A DNA stretch of 64,000 nt, taken from assembly GCA_039602395.1 (NCBI GenBank), contig JBCNJP010000006.1:58960429-59024428 (forward strand). The letters run 5' to 3'. The translations under genes and the position numbers were made by a program. The notes beneath the pieces are model-generated. The model searched no databases and was not told where the DNA came from. It saw nothing but the letters and a program-made list of their open reading frames with translations. Of the stretch, positions 10,092 through 21,200 are shown in pieces. How positions within the stretch are numbered: the stretch's first letter is position 1; the number at the start of each line of letters is the position of its first letter. This DNA comes from Deinandra increscens subsp. villosa. Its lineage: Eukaryota; Streptophyta; Magnoliopsida; Asterales; Asteraceae.

Positions 10092-12084
10092 ATGCAGTTG
10101 AAACTATTGACAATAGAAAACCAAGATCCCACTTTTAACTCAATCAGAATAACAAATCACTCCAGGGGTTTCCCTATGAGGTTACTAGGATTCATGTTGT
10201 TATTCCTAGCTATTGTGATCAGTTTTTCGATCATAAACATGTTTAAGATCCGATATTTAGGCTCGCAGAATCTTGTTGAAGGTGCACATACATTGATAAG
10301 ATCTTGTTTTCAAGGCCAGAATAGTTTACAAGATTGGATTGAACCTCCATCAACTTATATGCACACATTGGATGATAATGAGCTGTTATGGAGAGCTTCA
10401 TTTGTTCCTCAAATTAAAGAGTACCCTTTTAAGAGGTCTCCTAAGATTGCATTCATGTTCTTGACTAGAGGACCTTTGCCATTTGCACCACTATGGGAGA
10501 AGTTTTTCAAAGGGAATGAGGAGTTTTACACCATTTATGTCCATTCAATGCCCTCGTATCGCTCGAATTTTTCAACCTCTTCGGTTTTTTATCAGAAGCA
10601 AATTCGTAGTCAGGTTAGTCACATAAATCTTCCTTGTTTCATCTGTTTCCAATATGCAGCTAAAATATATCTGCTAGAATACAATTAAAATCTCTTGTTT
10701 TTAAGAAGAGAGAGCTAGCTGATTTAGAAATAATTTAATGAGAGTTGTATGTGCTTTCTAGGAGGTTTTTTGTTTACTTCTGTCACAAGTTCATATCTTT
10801 GACATGTCTCTCATGTGCTGACAATCATGTTCTTTGTTGGTGATTACCAAAAAAAAAACTCTTTAAACATGTTGTGCATTTAGACTGACATCACACCTTG
10901 AAATCACAATGAACAATTTAATTTAATTTTTTAATGTGTTTGGCAAAAGCCTTAGTTGTCAAAAGTGCACCAGGAGCGGGCCTAGGCGGTCAGGCAAGGC
11001 ACAGGTAAAATGCCTTGCAGCCATTTAGGCTCTCCAAGCGAGATTCTGATGTGATCCGGCGAGATTCTAGCCATTTTTTAGCCAAATCCTGTGAATCCCG
11101 GCTAGATTTTGCAATTTCTAGCCAAAATTGCGCATTTGACAATTATGGCGACTAAAGTTTTGATTATTTAGATAGAAATAATGAGACAAGGAGCTTGTTG
11201 ATTATAGAGATATATATAGGGTTAGGTTCAAATGAGAACTTTTTATTTTGAGAACTTTTGAGAACCAAATCTCAACCACTAATTTCAGGTGGGGACCACT
11301 ATAATTCATGGGACGATTTTCTATATATATAAACTAGTGGCTTAGAATGGTTCTCAAAAGTTCTCAAACTCAATTGGTTCTCAAATGATCATCTCCCTAT
11401 ATATATATATATATAAAATAAACTTAACTAATCCTGATTTTATAGGTGGTGGAGTGGGGAATGATGAGTATGTGTGATGCTGAGAGAAGACTTCTAGCCA
11501 ATGCATTGCTAGATATCTCAAACGAGTGGTTTGTACTCTTATCTGAAGCCTGCATACCTCTTCAAAACTTCAAGATTATTTATCGTTACATATCAAGATC
11601 CAGGTTCAGCTTCATGGGTGCATTTGATGAACCCGGCCCCTACGGTAGGGGTCGTTATGATGCCAGAATGTTACCAGAAGTCACCATTGGCCAATGGAGA
11701 AAAGGGTCCCAGTGGTTTGAAGCTAACAGGAAACTAGCAGTTGATATCATAAAAGACGTTAAATATTACCCAAAATTCGAGCGGTTTTGCAGAAATTTGT
11801 GTTATGTTGATGAGCATTATTTCCCAACCATGCTCACAATTCAGTCTCCGTATTCGTTGGCGAATAGGACGCTTACTTATGTTGACTGGTCAAAGGGCGG
11901 GGCTCATCCTGCTAGATTTGGGAAAGGTGATATTACAAGTGAGTTTTTCAGGAAACTTCATCAGGATCATACTTGTGTTTACAATAATCAGCCAACTTCA
12001 CTTTGCTTCCTTTTTGCAAGAAAGTTTGCTCCTGATACTCTGGATCTACTGCTGCAAAACTCCACACAATTTTTTGGCTACTGA
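10092..12084 (+). CDS. GT14 / core-2/I-branching-like glycosyltransferase
   Basis: Two exons, 10092-10613 and 11446-12084, encode 386 residues. The join is phase 0 between CGTAGTCAG|GTTAGT and TTTTATAG|GTGGTG. Residues about 29-52 form one hydrophobic segment (RLLGFMLLFLAIVISF), so the product should be a type II Golgi membrane protein with a lumenal catalytic domain. The plant branch-domain family is recognised from KIAFMFLTRGPLP, the YVHS motif, VVEWGMMSM at the exon join, ERRLLANALLD, SFMGAFDEPGPYGRGRY, YVDEHYFPTM, TYVDWSKGGAHP and CVYNNQPTSLCFLFARKF near the C-terminus. Related proteins are thought to transfer sugars to cell-wall glycoproteins such as arabinogalactan proteins; the substrate here is unknown. 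The 832-bp intron contains a MITE. A duplicate starts at 63754. The gene looks intact. Confidence 0.92.
11217..11400. mobile_element. Micron-like MITE in a (TA)n target, inside the GT14 intron
   Basis: A 184-bp sequence has inverted ends TATAGGGTTAGGTTCAAATG and ATTTGATGATCTCCCTATA-like arms (CAAATGATCATCTCCCTAT). TA repeats lie on both sides. A close relative sits at 59733-59914, also between TA repeats. Insertion into TA microsatellites resembles the rice Micron family. It lies 45 bp from the acceptor of exon 2. Confidence 0.65.
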
Positions 12085-12099
12085 TTTAAGGTTAATTAT

Positions 12100-13587
12100 G
12101 ATTTTTATTTCTATTTAGGTAAATTAACCAGCAGTGTTTTCTGTACCTAGAAGAACTGATAAAACCTTTAGCGGTTTAAATAATACACATAATAACTAAT
12201 CATCTAAACTTATGTCATTCTAGTTGTATAGCAAGATGAAAGCATAGATGTGGGAATTTCGACCCATTTAATAAACGGGTTTAAAAGGTTTTGCTAAAAG
12301 GGAATCGGGTCAAACGAGGTTCAAACTTGTCCAGTGTTCGTAGTTTATGTATACAACCTTCTAAATTGTTTTATTCTAAGTTTCTTTGATTATTATTGTA
12401 ACAATATTGTTTTCTAATTATGATCTCACACAGACAAAAAGATCCCGGATTTGACCGATGACCCATTAGCCAATGAGTCAGATCCGAACCAAAATCAACC
12501 CATTTATTAACTAATCAACGTAGATACATCCCAATATAGATCAACCCATTTATTTATTTTTCTTGTTAACTTCATCACCTAAACGGGTCGATGTATTGGA
12601 TCAATGGATTAAGTTTTTGACCTGTTGGGTCATACAAACAGATCTGGCTGAATCAGATCCAGATCAAGACCCGACCCATTTAACAAAGTTACACAGAGGA
12701 TCGACTTCTGAGGTCAATAGAGTGTTCAGGAATGGCTGCATGACCTTTTCTGGTTATGACAGCTTCAAAGAAACCACCATCAGCCAAAAGAGTAGCTACT
12801 CTTGAAGACACTTGATGGACTTAACCTGGAGATGCATGTAAACAAAATATTGCTTTCACATTCTTAAGACACCACTATCAACCACCTGTATTGTCCCCAC
12901 CACCGCCTTCCTCCCTCCATCGAAAACTTGGTAGAAATGAAATTGGTCAAACCCATCAAAAATCACCTAAAGCGTACAAACTGGTTTGAAACTTGTAACC
13001 GGTTTCTAAAATCAAAACCCAACCAATGTAAAACCGAATCCAAGCCGACTCAACCCACCAGTTTTATATAGGTTTGGCATTTTTGCACCACGAGCTGCCC
13101 GGCCCAAACCGGTTTGACAGACCTGGTTAAAAAAAAGCGTCTTCAAACCGGTTTTGACCACTGGACTTGATTACTTAGAACTTAAAAACTAGTCGGTAAC
13201 TAGTTGTTTTTACCCTTTTTATTCAAGTTTATTTTATCATGGTGACATTCATATGTTGGTATAATTAGACATTGGAGGTTTAATTACAACCGTCTAGTCT
13301 CTTAAATCTTACACCATTCTCTTAAACATTCTAAAAAAAATCCCAAGTGGCTTCCGATAGTGGACAATCTTCCACTGATATTTTGTTGGCATTGGTTCCT
13401 CTTCAAACGACACGGTTTGTGAGAATTGTTCCTAAAATGAGGAACCAAACTATTTGGGCACATTTAGATTTGTTTGAGGTTTCTCTAAACAGGAAATAGA
13501 CACAACTTTGAAAATCACCTAGAAAAACATCACAATGCATATGAAATGTATAACGACAAATGATGGAAATATATGAGATGCGTTAAA
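12100..13587. other. Intergenic with low-complexity repeats
   Basis: Downstream of the glycosyltransferase I see no supported gene. Stretches at 12240-12700 are rich in GACCCATTTA/AACGGGT motifs and at 12960-13170 in AACCGGTTT motifs, the look of decayed non-autonomous hAT elements, but clean ends were not found. Confidence 0.45.
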
Positions 13588-13595
13588 ATGTGGAG

Positions 13596-13968
13596 TAGAG
13601 GTGCACAAACCGGTTATTTTTTGTAACCGGTTTCGGTTACAAACCGGTTTCGGTTAGAAAGTTGACCGGTTAGAACCGGTTAGGGGTATAACCGGTTCGG
13701 TTTGTAACCGGTTTTTGATAAAAATTTGTCTAACCATTGCTAACCGGTTGTAACCGGTTTCTATACCGGTTATAACCGGTTTTTTTAGTAACCCGTCGGT
13801 AAAAATCGGTTTTGTAACCGGTTTGAAGCCAAAGAAGTGTAACCTATGTGTAACTGTCGGTTAGGTTCGTAACCTACCGGTTTTTGCTCTAACCGGTTTT
13901 TTTTCAAACAGGAGCCGTTTTTTTTTTGTCTGACCGGTTTTCAAACCGGTTTTTTTTGTTCATGTCTA
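13596..13968. mobile_element. Non-autonomous hAT element, CCGGTT-rich
   Basis: A 373-bp element is bounded by TAGAGGTGCACAAA and the related inverted end TTTGTTCATGTCTA, with a perfect 8-bp duplication ATGTGGAG (13588-13595 and 13969-13976). The body is a dense array of AACCGGTT motifs. The 8-bp duplication and TAG...-type ends identify the hAT superfamily. Confidence 0.75.
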
Positions 13969-14044
13969 ATGTGGAGAGAGGATGACAAAAATTGTGATTC
14001 AGCAAGGCTTGTTGTTTGATTACTTCAACAACCCACATTTGACC

Positions 14045-14588
14045 TAGGGGTGCTAAATGGATCGTGTTCGCAGGTTGACAGGTCAACCCGATCCAAACCC
14101 GAAAATTAACACGAACCAAATCCGACGCAAACCCAAAAATCATGTGAAACACGTAACCCGAGCACGACACGAATATAACGGGTTGGCCCGAACACGACCT
14201 GTTTGACCCAGTTTCTTATTTTTTTATTTCTTTTAAACATATTTATGCTCTCAAATTATAATTTTATACCGAAAATTAAAATGTGAGAAAAATAATTATG
14301 TTTTAATCATAAAAATTCATGTGAATCTCTTTTTAAACTTTTAACTTTGATAATAATTATAATACCATCTTAATTTATAAGATATAAAAAACATATAAAA
14401 GTATAAAATATCAAATAAATAGGAAGGGGTCAACCCAGGTTCAACCCGAACACAACCCGCTTAGCTAAACGGGTTCGTAAATTCAACCGGAAGCTGACCC
14501 ATGCCCGTTTATACTAAACCTAAACCTATGAATTTCGAATTCAGATCATGCCGTGTGTTTCGGGTGGTGTTAAAAAATTACACCCGTA
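14045..14588. mobile_element. Non-autonomous hAT element
   Basis: A 544-bp element begins TAGGGGTGCTAAATGG and ends with the imperfect complement TTACACCCGTA. A perfect 8-bp duplication ATTTGACC flanks it (14037-14044 and 14589-14596). No transposase is encoded, and internal open frames are chance. Confidence 0.7.
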
Positions 14589-15171
14589 ATTTGACCGGAC
14601 TCATTCAAGACAAGCTTGAACTGTGTTTTAATCACGCAAATTGTGATGTTAGACGTGACTATTTAACAATATATAAAAGGAAAATTGGATTTTAATAATA
14701 CAAGTTTTACCCAGTTGGCGGATAATAATACGAGTTTCAAAATTTCCTCACAATAATACCAATTTTATAGGTATTGGATTATAACGATACACCGTTAGTT
14801 TTTTACTAACGGTGTTAGTGGTTGCTGACGTGGCATATATTAAGGCATTGTTTTGTAATATTTTAAAATGAAGGGACTTATTTGTAATTTCTATAAAAAC
14901 AAAATAAAAGAAAAAGAGAGCAACCAGCAAGCAGGCGACGAACAATCACAACGACTCCGGCGACCTCCCTTCTCCGGGCAGTCTCCACGACTCCGGCGAC
15001 TCCGGTGAATCCCAACCTCTTTGCAACTGTGTCGCTGCTCATTCACTGTTTGCGACCAGGGAATGATATCAGGGTCATGGGATTCGACTAAGGAAGAAAA
15101 AGGAAGAAAAAGGAAGAAAGTTTGGGGCCTAAACCCTAGCACCACCGCCTGGTGGCGGAACCCTAGCCGTC

Positions 15172-15832
15172 GTATGCGGTTGTTGAACGAACGAGAAGGT
15201 CGCACGGGCACTTCAACCAAGTTCTCGTCCGCAGGCATAAAGTTCACCGGTTGCTGCATGGGTACTGACTCATCTGGCCCACTCTCGTTGTCGGCCTGAT
15301 AAGCCGGAGAAGCGAACACATGATACGAGTGATGTTCAGAGTGGTGGCTAACGGTGTGACCAGCTGAAACCGCGATTACGACCTGAGGGTGAGGTTGTGG
15401 GTTCTCCTCGGGCTCCTGTTCTTCTTGAGGTTCTTCTTCCTCTTCCTGTGGTTCCTCCTCCTCTTCCTCCTGGTCTGGTGGTGTGACCATGACGGCCATA
15501 GCCGCTTCCCACTGTTCGTCAGTAACCATAACTGTGTTTGACTGATGAACCCTCATGCGCGGATGCTGACTTCTTTTCTTTGGGGGTTTCGGTATGTCAG
15601 TGGTTGATGCAGCAGGTGAAGGTGTCTTCTTCTTCTTGATGAATGCAGAGGGTGAAACAAGGTATCCTGACTGATCAGGACTAAACTGAGCTGCTGGCTC
15701 GCTTGGACCCTCATCGGGCTTCTTGCCTTTGCTTGACTTGCTTGACTTTTTGCTATCTTGACTGCTGGATTTTGATGAAGATCGTACAAATCGGAGCATG
15801 TTGTCTGGTACCTGTTCAAATATTATACACAT
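15172..15832 (-). pseudogene. Gag-like fragment of an old LTR retrotransposon
   Basis: The minus-strand frame opens after a good acceptor (TATTTGAACAG at about 15812) and reads through a Ser/Lys-rich segment (SSSKSSSQDSKKSSKSSKGK), a basic-proline region, and a long acidic Glu-Pro-Gln run, to about 15190. After that it runs into unrelated MULE sequence. It lies downstream of the primer-binding site at 16165-16177, as a gag would. No zinc knuckle, protease or polymerase remains. I do not recognise the exact family, and the gag assignment comes from position. Confidence 0.45.
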
Positions 15833-16164
15833 TTACTTAGTATATATATATTACATAAATATATATATACAATCATTGTCTTTGGCTTATTCTCTAATCT
15901 CTTAGAGTTGCATACTTAAGAATTTGAAGACTTAAGGTTCTTAAATTCGTCTGTTAGGTTTCATCGAGTCTTAGTGTACCTGTGGATAGGAATTGCAGTT
16001 AGCTAGGCTGAAACTACTATCGACCTTACACTAAACCTCCATAACTGTCTAACAGACAAATTTCTTCCACTTAAATCCCTAATCCTTATTTTAACAAGTT
16101 AATATTGTGATCGAGTTTAGGTTCAAGCTTAGGGGTCTTAAACACCTAATCTGCTGGAACCTGT

Positions 16165-16177
16165 GGCTCTGATACCA
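16165..16177 (-). other. Primer-binding site of the old LTR retrotransposon
   Basis: On the minus strand, TGGTATCAGAGCC matches the 3' end complement of initiator tRNA-Met. Before the young copia inserted, it directly followed the old 5' LTR end (now at 24496), with GT between. The copia target duplication AACCT spans this LTR/PBS junction. Confidence 0.75.
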
Positions 16178-16181
16178 ACCT

Positions 16182-17391
16182 TGTTGGGTTTTACAGTGGG
16201 ATCCGGGTTACCGATTTTAAAATAAATTAAAACCGATTTTAATGATAAAATTAATTCCAAATTAATTTAGCAGCGGAAACGAAATTAAACGCGGATGCAA
16301 CTGTAACAGGATCAATCACCGGCACGACAAACACAGAAAATATATTTATTTAAATAAATAAATAAATACATAAAATCAAATATCTAATAAATTAGATATA
16401 CCTTGGCGGGATCCGAGCAACCGCTCGAGACACCCGGATTCAACGGGCTCGCGCTAGGACGAACAGAGACGTCCGACTCGAACCTTCGAGACAGATCATC
16501 AACGGCGGCATCGGCGGCGGCGACAGGCGGCGGCGGCGGTAGTGGCGGCGGCGGTGGTAGAGATACCACCGGTGGTGGTGACAAAATCTTCTCCGTCGGA
16601 ATAGCCACCGGGACCGAACCCACGACGAACGACTCGCCGGAGGTCGGAGGAGGGGCGGCGGCGGCGAACGGGTATAGCGGCGCCGGCCACGTTGACGTGA
16701 CCGGGCGCGGCGGCCTTGGTTGCGCCGGCAGCGCGAGGACCACCGGCCGGTGGTCTCGCGGCGGGGCATGTGCGGCAGTGGCGGCGGCGGCGGCTTGAGC
16801 CGCGGCGGCGGCTCGGGCTGCGGCTTCGGCTTCGGCTCGGGCTGCGGCTTCGGCTCGGGCTGCGACGGCTTCGCTCTCGAGACGGGCGCAGATACTGGCT
16901 AGACGGGGATCCATCGTAATGAGCAAGGATCACAATGGTGGAGGCGGGCGGCGACGGCGGTCGGCGGCGGCGGCGAGGGAGCCGGCTTCGGCTCTGGTTC
17001 GGCGCAGGGAGAGAGAAAGGAGGGAGGAGATTAGGGTTTTGTAACTTGCCTTTTTTTTCAATTAACTCCTCCCTTCTCCCTTTTATTAAATTTCGCGGAC
17101 CGGGGCCAGACGGACTGGGCCCGGTCGCGATCTCCTTTAATCCACCAATCGATCAGTCCGTTAATCCGGTAACAACTGATCGACTCGTCTTTTAATTACC
17201 AAGTATTTTGAACCGATAGATTTTGTCGATTTAAATAAATAATTAATATTTATTTAATTCACCATTTAGTTCGTTTATTTCTAATTAACAATTAATTAGA
17301 TATAATAGTCCGTTGACCCGGGTGTAACTCTTACGGGTCAATATCGGTCGGGTTCGTTAATTTGTCGGGTCAGGACACCATTTATCCAACA
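16182..17391 (-). repeat. Copia 3' LTR
   Basis: The 1210-bp LTR starts TG and ends CA on each strand (plus: TGTTGGGTTTTACAG...TTTATCCAACA). It repeats the whole LTR exon: a TATA-like stretch at 17081-17090, an ATG at 16914, and an open frame to a donor at 16402/16401. The middle (about 16430-17000) is strikingly GC-rich against AT-rich surroundings. Confidence 0.95.
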
Positions 17392-17402
17392 GTCTCCCAC
17401 TT
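17392..17402 (-). other. Polypurine tract of the copia element
   Basis: The minus strand reads AAGTGGGAGAC directly before the 3' LTR. This purine run is where plus-strand DNA synthesis would be primed. Confidence 0.8.
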
Positions 17403-18216
17403 GGACTGAACGCGACAGTTTAACGATCGCAGCCAGAGGCACTCTAGCTATGCATAGCTACACCAACTAATATTGACACTTTAAGTCGTTTTGCCAAAGT
17501 ATATCTGATTGACCATCAAGCAGACTGACGACTTGTGCATTCATTGTCATATGTTCCTTTCTGTATAAGACATTGATGAACTATGGGACATGGACTCCCA
17601 TATTTTATTCATCGATTTTCATTCTCGATACAATTCGAAGTGATCCAACAAACACACAGTAAGTTTGGGTGAGGCCTCACACTTATCACTTGGAATCAAC
17701 GAGGGCGCCTTTATGTCTAACTGTTGCCGAAGCAAGAGTACAGAATCCCTTGTTGAGGCATACAGCTCCCACTAAACCTCAGAGCCATTCCCAAAAGTAG
17801 CCGTTATGGCTGGCAGTTACGCGACAACGTTAGACTACAATCAAAGAATGTTCTTTAGTAGAGAGGAGTTCGAATATGCGTCTCAGGTCTAAGGATACAT
17901 TAGAGCATGCATTTAATCAAGCAAGCAAGACTTCCATGTTTGCGTTGCATGATGCGAGTTACGTCCAACGTCATTCACCAATGAGGTCTGTGAGTTTTGA
18001 ACGTTAAACAACTTTAAGGTTCAACTAGTCACAATAGTCTTACTTTAGTAGAGCTCCCACTCACTAATCGACTACGGACATTTAGGACAAGAACTTATTG
18101 TCCATGGATTAAACGTATAAATATCGAACACAGTTATGTAATTCATTATTGCATAAACCAGATGGAATAAGAATAATATAGATAACTGTTTTGTGTTCAT
18201 ACATCCAAATACTGAA

Positions 18217-21200
18217 TCAAAACATGTCTTTAGCTAATCTAAGCCCTATCGCTTCTCTGTGGCGTATATGAGTCTCCTGAGTCATAGGCTTAGTGAAGGG
18301 ATCAGCTAAGTTTTGATCTGTGTGTACTTTGCTTATTTTGATTTCATTTCTGTCGACTACTTCTCTTATGTAGTGGAACTTCCTCAGTACGTGCTTGGCC
18401 ATCTTATGGGACCGTTGCTCTTTGGCTTGAGCTATAGCGCCAGTGTTATCGCATAGCATCTCGATGGGCTGCCTAATACTCGGCACAGCATCGAGATCGG
18501 ATATGAACTTCTTCATCCACACGGCTTCTTTAGCAGCTTCTGAGGCGGCTATGTATTCGGATTCAGTAGTAGAATCAGCTACTACTGGCTGTTTTGAGCT
18601 TCTCCAAGAAACAGCCCCTCCGTTAAGAGTGAATACGAATCCTGACTGCGAGCGAGAGTCATCTCGGTCAGTCTGAAAACTAGCATCAGTGTAACATCTT
18701 ACAGTGAGCTCCTCATCAACACCCCCGAATACGAGAAACATATCAGTGGTGTTTCTCAAGTATTTCAGTATGTTCTTTACAGCCGTCCAGTGAGCTAGCC
18801 CTGGCGTCTGTTGGTACCGACTTGTCACGCTCAGTGCATACGAGACATCCGGTCGTGTGCAGAGCATGGCATACATGATAGATCCAATAGCTGAGGCAAA
18901 TGGGATCGATGCCATTTGGCTTATCTCGCGCTCCGTTTTAGGTGCTTGAGATTTGTCCAATATTGTTCCCTTAGTCATGGGAACTGCTCCTTTCTTGGAG
19001 TTGCTCATATTGAACCGAGCTATGATCTTATCTATGTATGTGCTTTGACTGAGTCCTAAAAGGCGCTTAGATCGATCTCTGTGAATCTTGATTCCCAGAA
19101 TATAAGCGGCTTCTCCAAGGTCTTTCATAGCGAAACAAGATGAAAGCCATTTCTTAACTTCGTTAAGCATGGGTATGTTGTTTCCTATGATCAGTATATC
19201 GTCCACGTACAGTACGAGGAACGATACAGCGCTCCCACTTGCCTTTCTGTAAACACAAGGCTCATCTTTGTTTTGTTCAAAGCCAAACTCTTTGACTTTC
19301 TGATCAAAACGAAGATTCCAGCTTCGAGATGCTTGCTTGAGTCCATAAATGGACTTGCTAAGCTTGCAAACCTTGTTTGGATTCTCTGGATCGACAAAAC
19401 CATCAGGCTGAACCATGTAGACATCTTCTTCGAGTTGTCCGTTCAGGAAAGCGGTTTTGACGTCCATTTGCCATATCTCATAGTCATGGTATGCGGCTAT
19501 GGCAAGGAGAATCCTGATCGATTTGATCATGACAACGGGCGAAAAGGTCTCATCATAATCAATCCCTTGAGTTTGAGTGAAACCTTTCGCTACAAGCCGT
19601 GCCTTGTAGGTTTGCACATTTCCATGCATGTCAGTTTTTCTTTTGAAGATCCACTTGCTCCCTACTGCCCGTGTACCGGGGGGTAGCTCAATCAAGTCCC
19701 AGACGTGATTGTCACGCATAGATTGCATCTCAGCGTTCATGGCTTCAAGCCATTTATCAGATTCCGGATCTGATATAGCAGCTTTGTAATTAATAGGTTC
19801 ATCGTTAGAATCGGCTATTAATAGAACATCGAAGGCCTCATGATATCCAAGGTATCTATCAGGCTCATATCGTATTCTCTCGCTCCTACGAACGCTTGTG
19901 CTTGTGTTTGGGTCTGATGGTGCGACAACAACTTGTCGGTCAGACGCAGCGACCGTTTCAGGGTTGGGTGTATCTCGAATTTCTTCAAGATCCACTGGAT
20001 CACTATTTGTTCCTCGAGTAAGAAATTCTTTCTCAAGGAATTTACCTTTCCGCTTGATGGAAACAGTGTTTGCATCAGGATGGTAGAAGTAATAACCGGT
20101 ATTACCATAGTATCCAACGAAAGTTACCTTTTCGCCTCGGGGATCCAGCTTATTGTCAGAATCACTGCTAACATAAGCATCACATCCCCATACCCTGAGG
20201 TATGAAAGTTTAGGAAGAGAACCATGCCATATCTCATATGGGGTCTTCCCCACTTTCTTGGTCGGTGCCAGATTTATTAGGCGAGCGGCGGTCAAGATGG
20301 CATATCCCCAAAAGGAATGTGGCAAGGTGGTCCTGCACATCATCGATCGAACCATGTTTAGCAAAGTTCGATTCCTCCTTTCACTGACGCCATTTAACTG
20401 GGGTGTGCCAGGAGGAGTGGGTTGTGAAACGATTCCACATTCCTTCAGATGATTCAGGAATTCAGCGCTTAGGTATTCTCCACCTCTATCGGATCGAAGT
20501 ATTTTAACAGTTCGATTTAACTGATTTTGCACTTCGTTTTGAAACTCTTTGAACTTTTCAAAAGTTTCATGTTTGTGTTTCATCAGATAGACATAGGCAT
20601 ATCTGCTGTAGTCATCGATGAAAGTCACGAAGTACCGTTCACGATTTCTCGTCTCGGTTCGAAAGGGTCCACACACATCGGTGTGAATAATGCCTAACAA
20701 ACCTTGGGCCCGTTCACCTGTATGGGTGAAGGGTGACTTGGTTAATTTACCAGATAAGCATGACTCGCATTCATCGAAGGAATCTGCATCTTGGGATTCG
20801 AGAATGCCAGCAGTTTGCAACTTCTTGATGCGGGCCTTACTTATGTGACCAAGTCTATGGTGCCATAACGAGGATTCGTTACTATCAGTTTTGCTTCTTT
20901 TAGAAACATGATAGAGCTGGTCGTTTGTTTGAACATCTATCTCATATATGCCATGTCGAGGTTTAGCCTCGAAATAAAAGATATTATTAAGGTAAGCAGA
21001 AATCACATTTCCATTATATTTATACCGAAATCCTTGTTCAAACAATGAAGAGACAGAAATAATGTTTCTGGATAAACCAGGTGCATATAAACAGTTAATC
21101 AAATTAACTACAAGGCCTGAAGAACATGAAAAAGAAAATGTTCCAGTAGCAAGTACTGGGACCTTCTTCCCGTCACCAACGATGAGGTCCATGCGGCCTC

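Larger units (their letters stand above)
7721..12100 (+). repeat. Segmental duplication, copy 1
   Basis: Sequence from TAGTTAGATGACTTCATTT onward recurs, with insertions, from about 56275 to the right edge of the window. The homology includes the glycosyltransferase upstream region and the start of its CDS. How far the match extends past 10338 cannot be seen, because copy 2 leaves the window there. Insertions private to this copy are the nad4 segment (7835-8200) and the two MITEs at 8364-8663 and 8805-9094. Confidence 0.85.

Noticed and set aside
16403..16919. Several overlapping + and - strand frames in the GC-rich LTR block (repeated at 23503-24019)
   Set aside because: They are GGC/CGG-driven composition shadows. 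Only the minus frame that starts ATGGATCC and ends at the donor fits a promoter, start and splice context.
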